A stretch of 12,831 bases of DNA from an uncultured Oscillospiraceae bacterium (GTDB taxonomy: Bacteria > Bacillota > Clostridia > Oscillospirales > Oscillospiraceae). The translations under genes and the position numbers were made by a program. Within the stretch, counting starts at the first letter, position 1, and each line of letters opens with the position of its first letter. The DNA is taken from NCBI GenBank assembly GCA_934659475.1, contig CAKUHX010000034.1:1-12831 (forward strand). The letters run 5' to 3'. Shown here one piece after another: positions 1 to 6,015 of the stretch. The notes beneath the pieces are model-generated. The model did no database searches. It saw only the letters and a list, made by a program, of their open reading frames with translations, and was not told where the DNA came from.

Positions 1-163
1 CCTGCCCCTCGCGCAGGTGGTCGGAGACCTCATTCACATAAGAATATGCGATCTCAGAGATGTGGACAAGACCGGATCTTCCTCCGGGCAGAGCCACAAA
101 CGCGCCGAATTTTGTAATTCCCGTAACCTTCCCGTCCAGAATGGACCCAACACCAAACTCCAT
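1..163 (-). CDS. yabR: S1-domain RNA-binding protein, YabR/GSP13-like (partial, 3' end outside window)
   Basis: The first 54 codons of a gene that runs off the left edge. The N-terminus reads MEFGVGSILDGKVTGITKFG and continues with AFVALPGG and GLVHISEIA, the signature of an S1 (OB-fold) RNA-binding domain and very close to the start of Bacillus YabR and general stress protein 13. Such small S1 proteins bind RNA or the ribosome; the exact role is not settled. It is the last visible member of the yabP-yabQ-divIC-yabR cluster and lies 66 nt after divIC, in the same frame. The best Shine-Dalgarno (AAGGAGGA, 177-184) is about 13 nt from the ATG, longer than ideal, but no other standard start codon lies in frame after the divIC stop, so 163 is the only sensible start. 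Family call is firm; the symbol rests on domain plus gene order. Confidence 0.88.
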   Translation of the reverse strand, partial: MEFGVGSILDGKVTGITKFGAFVALPGGRSGLVHISEIAYSYVNEVSDHLREGQ

Positions 164-200
164 ATTGCCTGAAATGTCCTCCTTGTGTGATTCCCATGGA

Positions 201-223
201 CGCCGCGGCTCCCTTCCGCGGCG
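201..223 (-). other. Perfect 8-bp hairpin between divIC and yabR
   Basis: CGCCGCGG (201-208) and CCGCGGCG (216-223) are perfect inverted repeats around a 7-nt loop. In the minus-strand transcript the loop reads AAGGGAG. No T-run follows, so it is not a standard intrinsic terminator. It could protect the 3' end of divIC mRNA or affect yabR translation, whose Shine-Dalgarno lies about 16 nt downstream. Structure is seen directly; role is inference. Confidence 0.55.
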
Positions 224-229
224 GGCCGT

Positions 230-505
230 TCAGTTGGCCACGTCGATATACAGGGTCTCCCCCTGCTTCACATAGCCCTTTTCACGGGCCATCTGCTCCA
301 GCATCTCGGGGTCGTCCTTGTGCTCGACGGCGTCGGCCAGCTCCTGATTCTTCAGGCGCTGGTTCTCCACCTGGCCGGTCAGCTCGGTCAGCTGCTGCTG
401 GGCGCTTTCGATCCTGCCCCGCAGATCCAGCAGAGAGGTGGCCATGTACACCAGCAGGACCAAGATCACCAGCTTGGTCAAAAAACCGGTCCGTTTCAGC
501 TTCAT
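230..505 (-). CDS. divIC: Septum formation initiator family protein (DivIC/FtsB-like)
   Basis: A 91-residue bitopic membrane protein of the divisome; DivIC/FtsB partners with FtsL and the FtsQ/DivIB protein at the division septum. It has a short basic cytoplasmic N-terminus (MKLKRTGFLTK), one transmembrane helix at about residues 9-27 (LVILVLLVYMATSLL), a heptad-rich coiled coil at about 28-65 and the usual end motif AREKGYVKQGETLYIDV. Length is normal for the family. The ATG at 505 is preferred because the family begins right before the membrane helix; the purine-rich GGGAGCGGGTGG upstream is a moderate ribosome site. A TTG at 547 in frame would add 14 residues (TAGAVNGKGAGG...) and is less likely. 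It sits between yabQ and yabR as in other spore formers; the yabQ frame continues across most of this gene. Confidence 0.9.
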   Translation of the reverse strand: MKLKRTGFLTKLVILVLLVYMATSLLDLRGRIESAQQQLTELTGQVENQRLKNQELADAVEHKDDPEMLEQMAREKGYVKQGETLYIDVAN

Positions 506-998
506 GGGTCCACCCGCTCCCTTCCCGTTGACGGCGCCGGCGGTCAACCGTCTCCATCTCCTGGGTCATTTGGCTTATTCTATACCATTTCCGGCGGAAA
601 AGGAAGAGCGAAATGAAAAGTTCTTTACATTTTTTCAAAAGGCGCAGCGCCAGACGGAGGGGGATCGTGAGTATCCGCCAAAAAAGGGCGGCCAGATCGG
701 CGCACAGCCAGCCCAGCCGCAGCACCCACGGGCTGAACAGCAGGAAATAAGCTCCGCCGCCCATCAGGCAGAAGGCCGCGCCGTACAGCCGCACCACGCC
801 GCCCCAGGCCCACTGGGACCAGAGGAACAGGGCGGCGGTGGCCGCGCACCAGAAGATCAGATCCAGCGCCGGGCCCAGCAGAGGCACGCGCACCCGCCGG
901 CGCAGCACCCGGAACAGGTCGTACAGCAGTCCCATGGCCGCCCCCAGGGCAGCCCCCTGCCAAAGGGCGGCCAGCTGGGCGGCAATGTCGGCGCTCAT
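282..998 (-). CDS. yabQ: Spore cortex biosynthesis protein YabQ
   Basis: An integral membrane protein needed in Bacillus for cortex formation in the forespore outer membrane. The first ~140 residues are the recognisable part: an N-terminal hydrophobic helix with AALWQGAALGAAMGLLYDLF (residues 10-29), further membrane segments at about 44-64, 70-90 and 92-115, then a basic stretch (LLKKCKELF, FRRKWYR to ~140). The start overlaps the yabP stop as ATGA (995-998), implying translational coupling. The open frame gives 238 residues, but from residue ~146 it turns into Arg/Gly/Ala-rich sequence, and from ~165 it is read out of frame over divIC for 224 nt. That tail looks like out-of-frame divIC rather than a domain. 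Either the protein truly has this tail, or an indel near 580-620 hides an earlier stop; a TAG in another frame lies at 580-582. Identity is good from position and topology. Confidence 0.85.
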   Translation of the reverse strand: MSADIAAQLAALWQGAALGAAMGLLYDLFRVLRRRVRVPLLGPALDLIFWCAATAALFLWSQWAWGGVVRLYGAAFCLMGGGAYFLLFSPWVLRLGWLCADLAALFWRILTIPLRLALRLLKKCKELFISLFLFRRKWYRISQMTQEMETVDRRRRQREGSGWTHEAETDRFFDQAGDLGPAGVHGHLSAGSAGQDRKRPAAADRADRPGGEPAPEESGAGRRRRAQGRPRDAGADGP

Positions 999-1288
999 CC
1001 CCCCAGCAGGCGGGCCAGCAGGCCGCCGCCCCGGCGGGGCTGCTCCTCCTCATAGGTGAGGGAGTCCACATAGCCCTCCACCTTCAGCGCGCCCCCGTCC
1101 AGAGACAGCTGCTCGATGTGCAGCTGCTCCCCCCGGACGATCAGCGCCCCCTTGTCCGTGACCATGACGATGGAGCTTTCGTCGAAGCTCTCCACCTCCT
1201 CCACGCCGGTGACAGTGAGCTGCTCCCGCCCCTCCAGCACCAGACGGTGCTCCGTCTCCGGCCGGGGCCGGCTGTCCTCATATGCCAT
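995..1288 (-). CDS. yabP: Sporulation protein YabP (YabP/YqfC family)
   Basis: A 97-residue soluble protein. It matches the YabP/YqfC family: EHRLVLEGREQLTVTGVEEV then ESFDESSIVMVTDKGALIV, RGEQLHIEQLSLDGGALKVEG and the closing YVDSLTYEEE. In Bacillus YabP is required for sporulation and is made in the mother cell with YabQ; its biochemical role is unknown. The ATG at 1288 is chosen because the AAAGGGGTGGG ribosome site lies about 9 nt upstream; a GTG at 1297 sits inside that site and is rejected. It overlaps yabQ by 4 nt and is preceded by a near-consensus sigma-E promoter (1318-1346), which fits mother-cell expression. In Bacillus yabO lies just upstream; here a 38-codon gene takes that place. 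The last ~12 residues (RRGGGLLARLLGG) are a short basic/hydrophobic tail. Confidence 0.92.
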   Translation of the reverse strand: MAYEDSRPRPETEHRLVLEGREQLTVTGVEEVESFDESSIVMVTDKGALIVRGEQLHIEQLSLDGGALKVEGYVDSLTYEEEQPRRGGGLLARLLGG

Positions 1289-1317
1289 GGGTCCCACCCC
1301 TTTCCGCTTTTACTGCC

Positions 1318-1346
1318 ATTGTATGGGACAGGGGTGCGGCTTATGC
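1318..1346 (-). promoter_or_regulatory. Sigma-E type sporulation promoter upstream of yabP
   Basis: On the minus strand, GCATAAG (1340-1346) is followed by exactly 14 nt and then CATACAAT (1318-1325). This fits the Bacillus sigma-E consensus (KMATAWW, 14 bp, CATACANT) at all positions except the last base of the -35 box. It points at yabP, with an expected transcript start near 1311, about 20 nt before the ribosome site. The -35 box begins right after the stop of the small upstream gene. YabP and YabQ are sigma-E dependent in Bacillus, so position and target gene agree. Confidence 0.8.
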
Positions 1347-1348
1347 CA

Positions 1349-1465
1349 TCAGGCGGCGTTCAGCTCCTCCATGGCCTCCCGCTCGCTGTCGGCGGAGAAG
1401 CAGAACCGCCCCGCCCCGTCAAACACCTCGATGTGGCCTCTCACCCAGACAAACTCGTATTCCAT
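1349..1465 (-). CDS. Small conserved-looking hypothetical protein (38 aa)
   Basis: A 38-residue reading frame starting MEYEFVWVRGHIEVFD and ending MEELNAA. A good ribosome site (AAAGGAG) lies 8 nt before the ATG and a TGA closes it at 1349. The sequence looks like a real small protein: a beta-rich first half (YEFVWVRGHIEVFD, then RFCFSADS) and an acidic helical end (EREAMEELNA). No membrane segment, no metal motif. I do not assign it to a named family, though its pattern resembles short hypotheticals in gut Clostridia. It lies 60 nt upstream of yabP, separated by the sigma-E promoter, so it probably has its own vegetative expression from the region shared with the divergent XRE regulator. Function unknown. 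Confidence 0.7.
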   Translation of the reverse strand: MEYEFVWVRGHIEVFDGAGRFCFSADSEREAMEELNAA

Positions 1466-1524
1466 GGTCTCTGCTCCTTTCATCGGGGCGCCTGTGCGTC
1501 CCTCTCTTTGTGAGCATAGAATAC

Positions 1525-1539
1525 AGGACAGACTGTCCT
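1525..1539. promoter_or_regulatory. Inverted repeat, candidate operator between the 38-aa gene and the XRE gene
   Basis: AGGACA (1525-1530), GAC spacer, TGTCCT (1534-1539): perfect 6-bp arms. The 9-nt string AGGACAGAC recurs as a direct repeat at 1608-1616, near the likely transcript start of the regulator gene. On the minus strand a TATTCT box (1519-1524) lies immediately after the repeat, so a bound protein would cover the small gene's promoter. The site is seen; the binding protein is inference. Confidence 0.4.
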
Positions 1540-1563
1540 ATAAAACGGACTTTTGTGCCAACT

Positions 1564-1606
1564 CGACCTCAGGTCGATTGCAAAAATGGGCGGGGTCTGG
1601 TACGCT
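1564..1606 (+). promoter_or_regulatory. Putative promoter of the XRE regulator with an upstream palindrome
   Basis: TTGCAA (1578-1583), 17-nt spacer, TACGCT (1601-1606) is a modest sigma-A type match. Directly before the -35 box is a perfect palindrome, CGACCT-C-AGGTCG (1564-1576). XRE-type regulators often control themselves, so these sites are reasonable autoregulatory operators. The promoter boxes are weak, hence low confidence. Confidence 0.4.
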
Positions 1607-1630
1607 AAGGACAGACAAGGAGGTGCGGCT

Positions 1631-2473
1631 GTGGACAACAAAAAGATCGGCGGCCTGATCGCCGCGCAGCGAAAAGAGATGGAGCTGACCCAGAAGGAAC
1701 TGGGGCAGCGGCTGCATGTGTCCGACCGGGCGGTGAGCAAGTGGGAGCGGGGGCTGAACCTGCCCGACGCGGCGCTGTTTCAGCCCCTGTGCCGGGAGCT
1801 GGATATCACGGTCACGGAGCTGCTGCGGGGGGAACGGGAGCCCCCCACCGTCTCTCAGCTGGAGCAGATGGTGAGCGACACGGTGACCCTTGCCCAGAAG
1901 AAGGAGCGGGGCGGCAGAAAATACAGGTGGATCGCGGCGGTGCTGGCGGCGGCCCTGGCGCTGTCCCTGTGGCCCTGGCTGCGGCGGAGCTGGCAGCAGC
2001 GCAGGGATCAGGCGTATTTTGATCTGGACACCACTCCGGCTGCGGTGAGCGTTCACTACCGGGACGCGGCCCTGTCCATAGACATCTCGCTTCTGTCCGG
2101 CGGGCAGCGGATGCCCCGGGTGAGCGGGGGGATCTCGGAGACGGAACCGTATGAGGGGAAGTCCCGGGAGGAACTGGCGGCTCTGCATGTCCCGGTCATT
2201 GACCTGGACGGAGAGGAGACGCTGTTCTTCTCCCTGCAGAATCCAAAGACGGAGATGGAACTCAGCCTGTATCGCTGGCCTGCGGCGCGGCTGGGGACGG
2301 AGCAGATCCGGACGGCGGGGCAGGGGGTGGACTTTGCTCCCTGTGATACGCCGGAGACCTTTGCCTTGCCGGAGTACAGCTATTCCTTCCGGGCCGAGCC
2401 CGGCTATCTGTACGCCGTGGTGGCCCGCTGGGGAGACGGATACTACAGGGAGCAGTGCTTCCTGACAAAATGA
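1631..2473 (+). CDS. Membrane-anchored XRE-family transcriptional regulator
   Basis: A 280-residue protein with three parts. Residues ~5-60 are an XRE/Cro helix-turn-helix: IGGLIAAQRKEMELTQKELG, then LHVSDRAVSKWERGLNLPD, the classic recognition-helix pattern, followed by LCRELDITVTELL. Residues ~97-117 form one transmembrane helix (WIAAVLAAALALSLWPWL) flanked by RGGRKYR and RRSWQQRR, which predicts a cytoplasmic N-terminus. The last ~155 residues would be outside the cell and match no domain I know; they contain repeated acidic and aromatic stretches (VIDLDGEETLFFSLQNP). Start: GTG at 1631, because AAGGAGGT (1618-1625) lies right before it; the open frame continues upstream to 1553 but lacks a ribosome site there. 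It is divergent from the 38-aa gene and convergent with but. The architecture suggests a sensor passing an envelope signal to DNA; target genes and signal are unknown. Confidence 0.85.
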   Translation: MDNKKIGGLIAAQRKEMELTQKELGQRLHVSDRAVSKWERGLNLPDAALFQPLCRELDITVTELLRGEREPPTVSQLEQMVSDTVTLAQKKERGGRKYRWIAAVLAAALALSLWPWLRRSWQQRRDQAYFDLDTTPAAVSVHYRDAALSIDISLLSGGQRMPRVSGGISETEPYEGKSREELAALHVPVIDLDGEETLFFSLQNPKTEMELSLYRWPAARLGTEQIRTAGQGVDFAPCDTPETFALPEYSYSFRAEPGYLYAVVARWGDGYYREQCFLTK

Positions 2474-2490
2474 AAGGTGAAGCAAACGAT

Positions 2491-2528
2491 AAAAAGTCCC
2501 CTCTGTTTGATAACAGAGGGGATTTTTT
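2491..2528. terminator. Strong bidirectional intrinsic terminator between the XRE gene and but
   Basis: Perfect 11-bp stem: TCCCCTCTGTT (2497-2507), loop TGAT, AACAGAGGGGA (2512-2522). It is flanked by A5 on the left and T6 on the right, so it ends both the plus-strand regulator (stop at 2473) and the minus-strand but gene (stop at 2539). Confidence 0.95.
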
Positions 2529-2538
2529 GTCGAATCAA

Positions 2539-3879
2539 TTACTTGTTGGAGCGGCGCCAGATGTGCATCTTCTCGGCGTCGGCGATGAGCTGCTCCCGGA
2601 AGTCGGGGTGGGCGATGTTGATCAGCGCCTCGGCCCGCTGCCAGGTGGACAGGCCCTTCAGGTTGGCCATGCCGTACTCGGTGACGATATAGTGGACACA
2701 GGAGCGGGGGTCGGTGGCGATGGAGCCGGGGGTCAGGGTGGGGACGATGCGGCTCTTCACGGTGCCGTCCTTGCCGGTGACGGTGGAGGACAGGCAGATG
2801 AAGCTCTTGCCCCCCCTGGACAGATAGGCGCCCATGGCGAAGTCCAGCTGGCCGCCGGTGCCGGAGATGTGCTTGATGCCGGCGGACTCGGCGTTGACCT
2901 GACCGAACAGGTCCAGGTCGATGGCGTTGTTGATGGAGATGAAGTTGTCGATCTGGCTGATCACATGGACATCGTTGGTGTAGTCCACGGGGGCGCCCAT
3001 CACGTCGGCATTGTGGTCCATATAGTCGTACATCCGCTGGCTGCCGGCGGCAAAGGCGAACACCTGGCGGCCCTTATCCAGGGCCTTGTGCCGGCCGGTG
3101 ATCTTGCCGGCTGCGGCAATGTCCACAAAGCCGTCTACATACATCTCAGTGTGCACGGACAGGTCCTTCAGGTCGGACTGGGCGATCAGGCTGCCGATGG
3201 TGCTGGGCATGGCGCCGATGCCCAGCTGAAGGCAGGCGCCGTTGGGGATCTGGGGCACCACCAGATCGGCCACGGCCTTGTCCACCTCGCTGGCGGCGCC
3301 GCCGGCGCCCAGCTGGGCCACGGGGGGATCCTCCCCCTCCACCACCATGTCCACGTCGGCGATGTTGATCTCGCCGCCGGTGAGACTGTAGACCACAGGC
3401 ATATTCTCGTTGACCTCGACAATGACCTTTCTGGCGCAGGAGAGCATGTCAGCAAGATGGGAGGCAGCCAGGGCAAAGCTGAAGTTGCCGTGCTTGTCCA
3501 TGGGGGCCACCTGGATCATGGCCACATCTACGGTGGCGTTGCCGTCGCGGTAGAAGCGGGGCAGCTCAGAGTACCGCATGGGGATGAAGTAGCCCATGCC
3601 CTTGCCGATGATCTTGCGGTCGACGCCGCTGCAGTGCCAGCTGTTCCAGGTGAAGTGCTCGCCGGCGTCCTCCGCCTTGCAGATCTCAGGCATCCACATG
3701 GTGACGCCGCCGCGGACGTTCACGTCGTGCAGCTCGTTCTGCCGGGCGGCCAGAGCCTTGTCCAGGGCGATGGGGTGGTTGGTGCACCAGCCGTAGTCTA
3801 CCCAGTCCCCGCTCTTGACCGCCTTCACCGCCTCTGCGGCGGTGGTCAGCTTCTGCTGATATAGTGCGCTGTGATCCAT
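2539..3879 (-). CDS. but: Butyryl-CoA:acetate CoA-transferase (acetyl-CoA hydrolase/transferase family)
   Basis: A 446-residue family I CoA-transferase. It exchanges CoA between butyryl-CoA and acetate, giving butyrate and acetyl-CoA, the last step of butyrate fermentation. The sequence follows Roseburia/Faecalibacterium-type But closely: [11 protein letters not shown] near the N-terminus, [12 protein letters not shown] (71-82), [17 protein letters not shown] (124-133), [20 protein letters not shown] (212-231), [13 protein letters not shown] with the likely catalytic Glu245, [17 protein letters not shown] (331-347, CoA-binding glycine loop), [10 protein letters not shown], and the end [20 protein letters not shown]. 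Length is normal. ATG 3879 has GGAGGAG 8 nt upstream. The gene is monocistronic: its own promoter lies upstream and a strong terminator downstream. Close relatives act on 4-hydroxybutyrate or other acyl-CoAs, so substrate is probable rather than proven; family membership is certain. Confidence 0.9.
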   Translation of the reverse strand: MDHSALYQQKLTTAAEAVKAVKSGDWVDYGWCTNHPIALDKALAARQNELHDVNVRGGVTMWMPEICKAEDAGEHFTWNSWHCSGVDRKIIGKGMGYFIPMRYSELPRFYRDGNATVDVAMIQVAPMDKHGNFSFALAASHLADMLSCARKVIVEVNENMPVVYSLTGGEINIADVDMVVEGEDPPVAQLGAGGAASEVDKAVADLVVPQIPNGACLQLGIGAMPSTIGSLIAQSDLKDLSVHTEMYVDGFVDIAAAGKITGRHKALDKGRQVFAFAAGSQRMYDYMDHNADVMGAPVDYTNDVHVISQIDNFISINNAIDLDLFGQVNAESAGIKHISGTGGQLDFAMGAYLSRGGKSFICLSSTVTGKDGTVKSRIVPTLTPGSIATDPRSCVHYIVTEYGMANLKGLSTWQRAEALINIAHPDFREQLIADAEKMHIWRRSNK

Positions 3880-3908
3880 GATGATCTCCTCCGTATCTCG
3901 ATCTGTAT

Positions 3909-3938
3909 TTTATATCGCGTTCTGAGAACTTGTTCCAA
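3909..3938 (-). promoter_or_regulatory. but promoter with palindromic operator candidate in the spacer
   Basis: Minus-strand TTGGAA (3933-3938), 18-nt spacer, TATAAA (3909-3914), about 30 nt before the but start codon. Inside the spacer lies an 11-nt perfect palindrome, GTTCT-G-AGAAC (3919-3929). A protein bound there would block RNA polymerase. The -35 box lies only about 20 nt from the stop of the helicase gene, and no T-tailed terminator separates them, so some readthrough from the helicase is likely. Confidence 0.6.
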
Positions 3939-3956
3939 GGCCGCCCCGTCCCGGGA

Positions 3957-5873
3957 TCACCGGCCCACGTTGATATAGAAGGGCTTGATCAGACTGGCCT
4001 GCTCGGTGGAGTCCTTGGTCTGGCCAGACTTGTGGGGCTCCATGGGGCCGCGGCCCCCGCGGTCATGGCTGTGCTTCTTTCCACGGCCGCCGCGTTCTTT
4101 TCGGGCCTGCTCCTGATGCGCGGCCCCCTTCTGCGGGGCGGCCTGCTGGCCCGCGGGCTGCGCAGCGGCGGGCTTTTTGCGGCCGTGGCGCCTTTTGACC
4201 GGCTTCTCCTCGGAAATGGCCGGCTCCTCCTGCCGGGGCTGGGGGGCGGCCTTCCGGCGGCTGCCCTCCTTCCGGGGGGAGCGGCTGTCCCTGACCGGGC
4301 TGCTCCCGTACAGGGGCTTTCTGGGGGCCAGCAGACGGGCGGTGGCGTCCATGATCACATCGCTGTCAAGGGGGTCGGGCCGAGTGAACTCCGTGTTGGG
4401 CATGGCATCCCCTGTGTCCAGCAGGGCGCCGGGGCGGGTGAGCTTGGGCCGCTGGGGCAGATAGTCGTCCAGGGGCTCATCCTCTACAGGGGGCAGGACT
4501 TGGGCCGCGGGCTCCGGAGCCGCTTTCTTCTTTCTGCGGCGGCGGGACTTGAGGGCGGGCTCCTGCTGCTCCAGCACCTGGGCGGCGGCCTGCTGGCGCG
4601 CCAGTTCCTTCTCCCGCTTCTCCTTCTCGGCGGCCTGGCGGGCCTGATCCCGCTCCCGTTTCAGCTGACGGGCGGCGGCACGGGCTTCCGCGTCCTCCTC
4701 GTTGATGATCTTGCCATTCTTGTCCCGCTTGGGGGCCTCGAAGATCTGCATGGGGAAGGGGTGCCCATCCAGCACGGGAACGGAGCGGCCCATCAGCTTT
4801 TCAATGTCCTTCAGCAGGGGTTTCTCCCCAAAGTCGCAGAAGGAGATGGCCTCGCCCCCCCGGCCGGCCCGGCCGGTGCGGCCGATGCGGTGGACATAGG
4901 TCTCGGGCACCTCGGGCAGGTTGTAGTTGAATACGTGGGACAGCTCTTCGATGTCCAGCCCCCGGGCGGCGATGTCCGTGGCCACCAGGCACTGGATGCG
5001 GCCGGCCTTGAAGTCGCTCAGGGCCTGCTGCCGGGCGGTCTGGCTCTTGTTGCCGTGGATGGCCGCAGCGGTGACGCCCTCCTTCATCAGGTCCCGGGCC
5101 ACCTTGTTGGCCCCGTGTTTGGTACGAGTGAACACCAGGGCGTTCTTTACCCCCTCGTGCTCCAGCAGCCAAGCCAACAGGCGGGTCTTGTTCCCCTTGT
5201 CCACAAAACACACCCGCTGCTCGATGGCCTCCACTGGGGAAGAGACGGGGTCCACCGCCACTCGGGCAGGATCTCGCAGGAGAGAGTTCACCAGCTCCAT
5301 CACCTCGCCGGGCATGGTGGCGGAGAAGAGCATGGTCTGCTTTTGGGCAGGCAGCCACTTCAGGATCTTTTTCACATCGTGGATAAAGCCCATGTCCAGC
5401 ATCCGATCGGCCTCGTCCAGGACGAAGATCTCCAGCTTATCCATAGAGACAAAGTCCTGCTGATACAGGTCCATCAGGCGGCCGGGAGTGGCCACCAGAA
5501 TGTCCGATCCCCGCTTCAGGGCCTCTACCTGGGGGTTTTGGCCCACGCCGCCGAAGATCACGGTGTGCCGCAGTTTCAGATACTTGCCGTAGGCGTCAAA
5601 GCTCTCACCGATCTGGATGGCCAGCTCACGGGTGGGGGTAAGGATCAAAGCCCGGATGGGGCGGCCCGGTATGGGGCGCTGGTCCAGCTGCTGTAAAATG
5701 GGGACGGCAAAGGCGCAGGTCTTGCCCGTGCCCGTCTGGGCGCAGCCCAGCACGTCCCGGCCCATCAGGGCGGGGGGGATAGCCCTCTCCTGGATGGGAG
5801 AGGGGGCTACATAGCCCTGCTCCTTCAGGGCCTTCAGAATGGGGGCGCTCAGCCCCAGCTGTTCAAATGTCAT
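3957..5873 (-). CDS. DEAD-box ATP-dependent RNA helicase, RhlE/CshA-like
   Basis: A 638-residue helicase that unwinds RNA duplexes, typically in ribosome assembly, mRNA decay and cold adaptation. All core motifs are present: Q motif (F3 to Q28), Walker A AQTGTGKT (45-52), PTRELA (80-85), TPGR (129-132), DEAD (153-156), SAT (184-186), ATDIAARGLDI (298-308) and HRIGRTGR (328-335). The core ends near residue 375. The remaining ~260 residues are low complexity, first a charged helical stretch (about 390-450, Arg/Glu/Gln rich), then clusters of Arg/Lys (SRRRRKKK, RRHGRKK) and a Gly/Arg/His region. It closes with the hydrophobic peptide SLIKPFYINVGR. Start ATG 5873 with AAGGAAG 7 nt upstream. A clear promoter and a GC-rich leader hairpin precede it. 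Family certain; the subfamily label is approximate, so no symbol is given. Confidence 0.95.
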   Translation of the reverse strand: MTFEQLGLSAPILKALKEQGYVAPSPIQERAIPPALMGRDVLGCAQTGTGKTCAFAVPILQQLDQRPIPGRPIRALILTPTRELAIQIGESFDAYGKYLKLRHTVIFGGVGQNPQVEALKRGSDILVATPGRLMDLYQQDFVSMDKLEIFVLDEADRMLDMGFIHDVKKILKWLPAQKQTMLFSATMPGEVMELVNSLLRDPARVAVDPVSSPVEAIEQRVCFVDKGNKTRLLAWLLEHEGVKNALVFTRTKHGANKVARDLMKEGVTAAAIHGNKSQTARQQALSDFKAGRIQCLVATDIAARGLDIEELSHVFNYNLPEVPETYVHRIGRTGRAGRGGEAISFCDFGEKPLLKDIEKLMGRSVPVLDGHPFPMQIFEAPKRDKNGKIINEEDAEARAAARQLKRERDQARQAAEKEKREKELARQQAAAQVLEQQEPALKSRRRRKKKAAPEPAAQVLPPVEDEPLDDYLPQRPKLTRPGALLDTGDAMPNTEFTRPDPLDSDVIMDATARLLAPRKPLYGSSPVRDSRSPRKEGSRRKAAPQPRQEEPAISEEKPVKRRHGRKKPAAAQPAGQQAAPQKGAAHQEQARKERGGRGKKHSHDRGGRGPMEPHKSGQTKDSTEQASLIKPFYINVGR

Positions 5874-5896
5874 GCGTTACTTCCTTTTCATACATG

Positions 5897-5915
5897 CCCG
5901 GGACCGCGTCCCGGG
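5897..5915 (-). promoter_or_regulatory. Leader hairpin of the DEAD-box helicase mRNA
   Basis: CCCGGGAC (5897-5904), 3-nt loop, GTCCCGGG (5908-5915) form a perfect 8-bp stem in the 5' untranslated RNA, ending about 12 nt before the AAGGAAG ribosome site. It has no T-run, so it is not a terminator. Helicase leaders are often structured and self-regulated; that role here is inference. Confidence 0.5.
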
Positions 5916-5970
5916 GCCCGCTGTCTGAATGCCCCGCGGGCTGGGGCGATAAAATAAGGATACAAAGCAA

Positions 5971-5999
5971 ATTATACCATATAGTTGGGGAAAAGAAAA
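5971..5999 (-). promoter_or_regulatory. Extended -10 promoter of the helicase gene
   Basis: Minus strand: a perfect TATAAT (5971-5976) preceded by TGG, giving an extended -10 box, with a weak TTTTCT at -35 spacing (5994-5999, 17-nt spacer). It predicts a leader of about 90 nt before the start at 5873, which contains the GC-rich hairpin. Confidence 0.7.
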
Positions 6000-6015
6000 G
6001 AGAAAAAGCGCGTTC

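Noticed and set aside
1553..1630. N-terminal extension of the XRE regulator
   Set aside because: The extension overlaps the promoter boxes and palindrome, and the strong AAGGAGGT points to GTG 1631.
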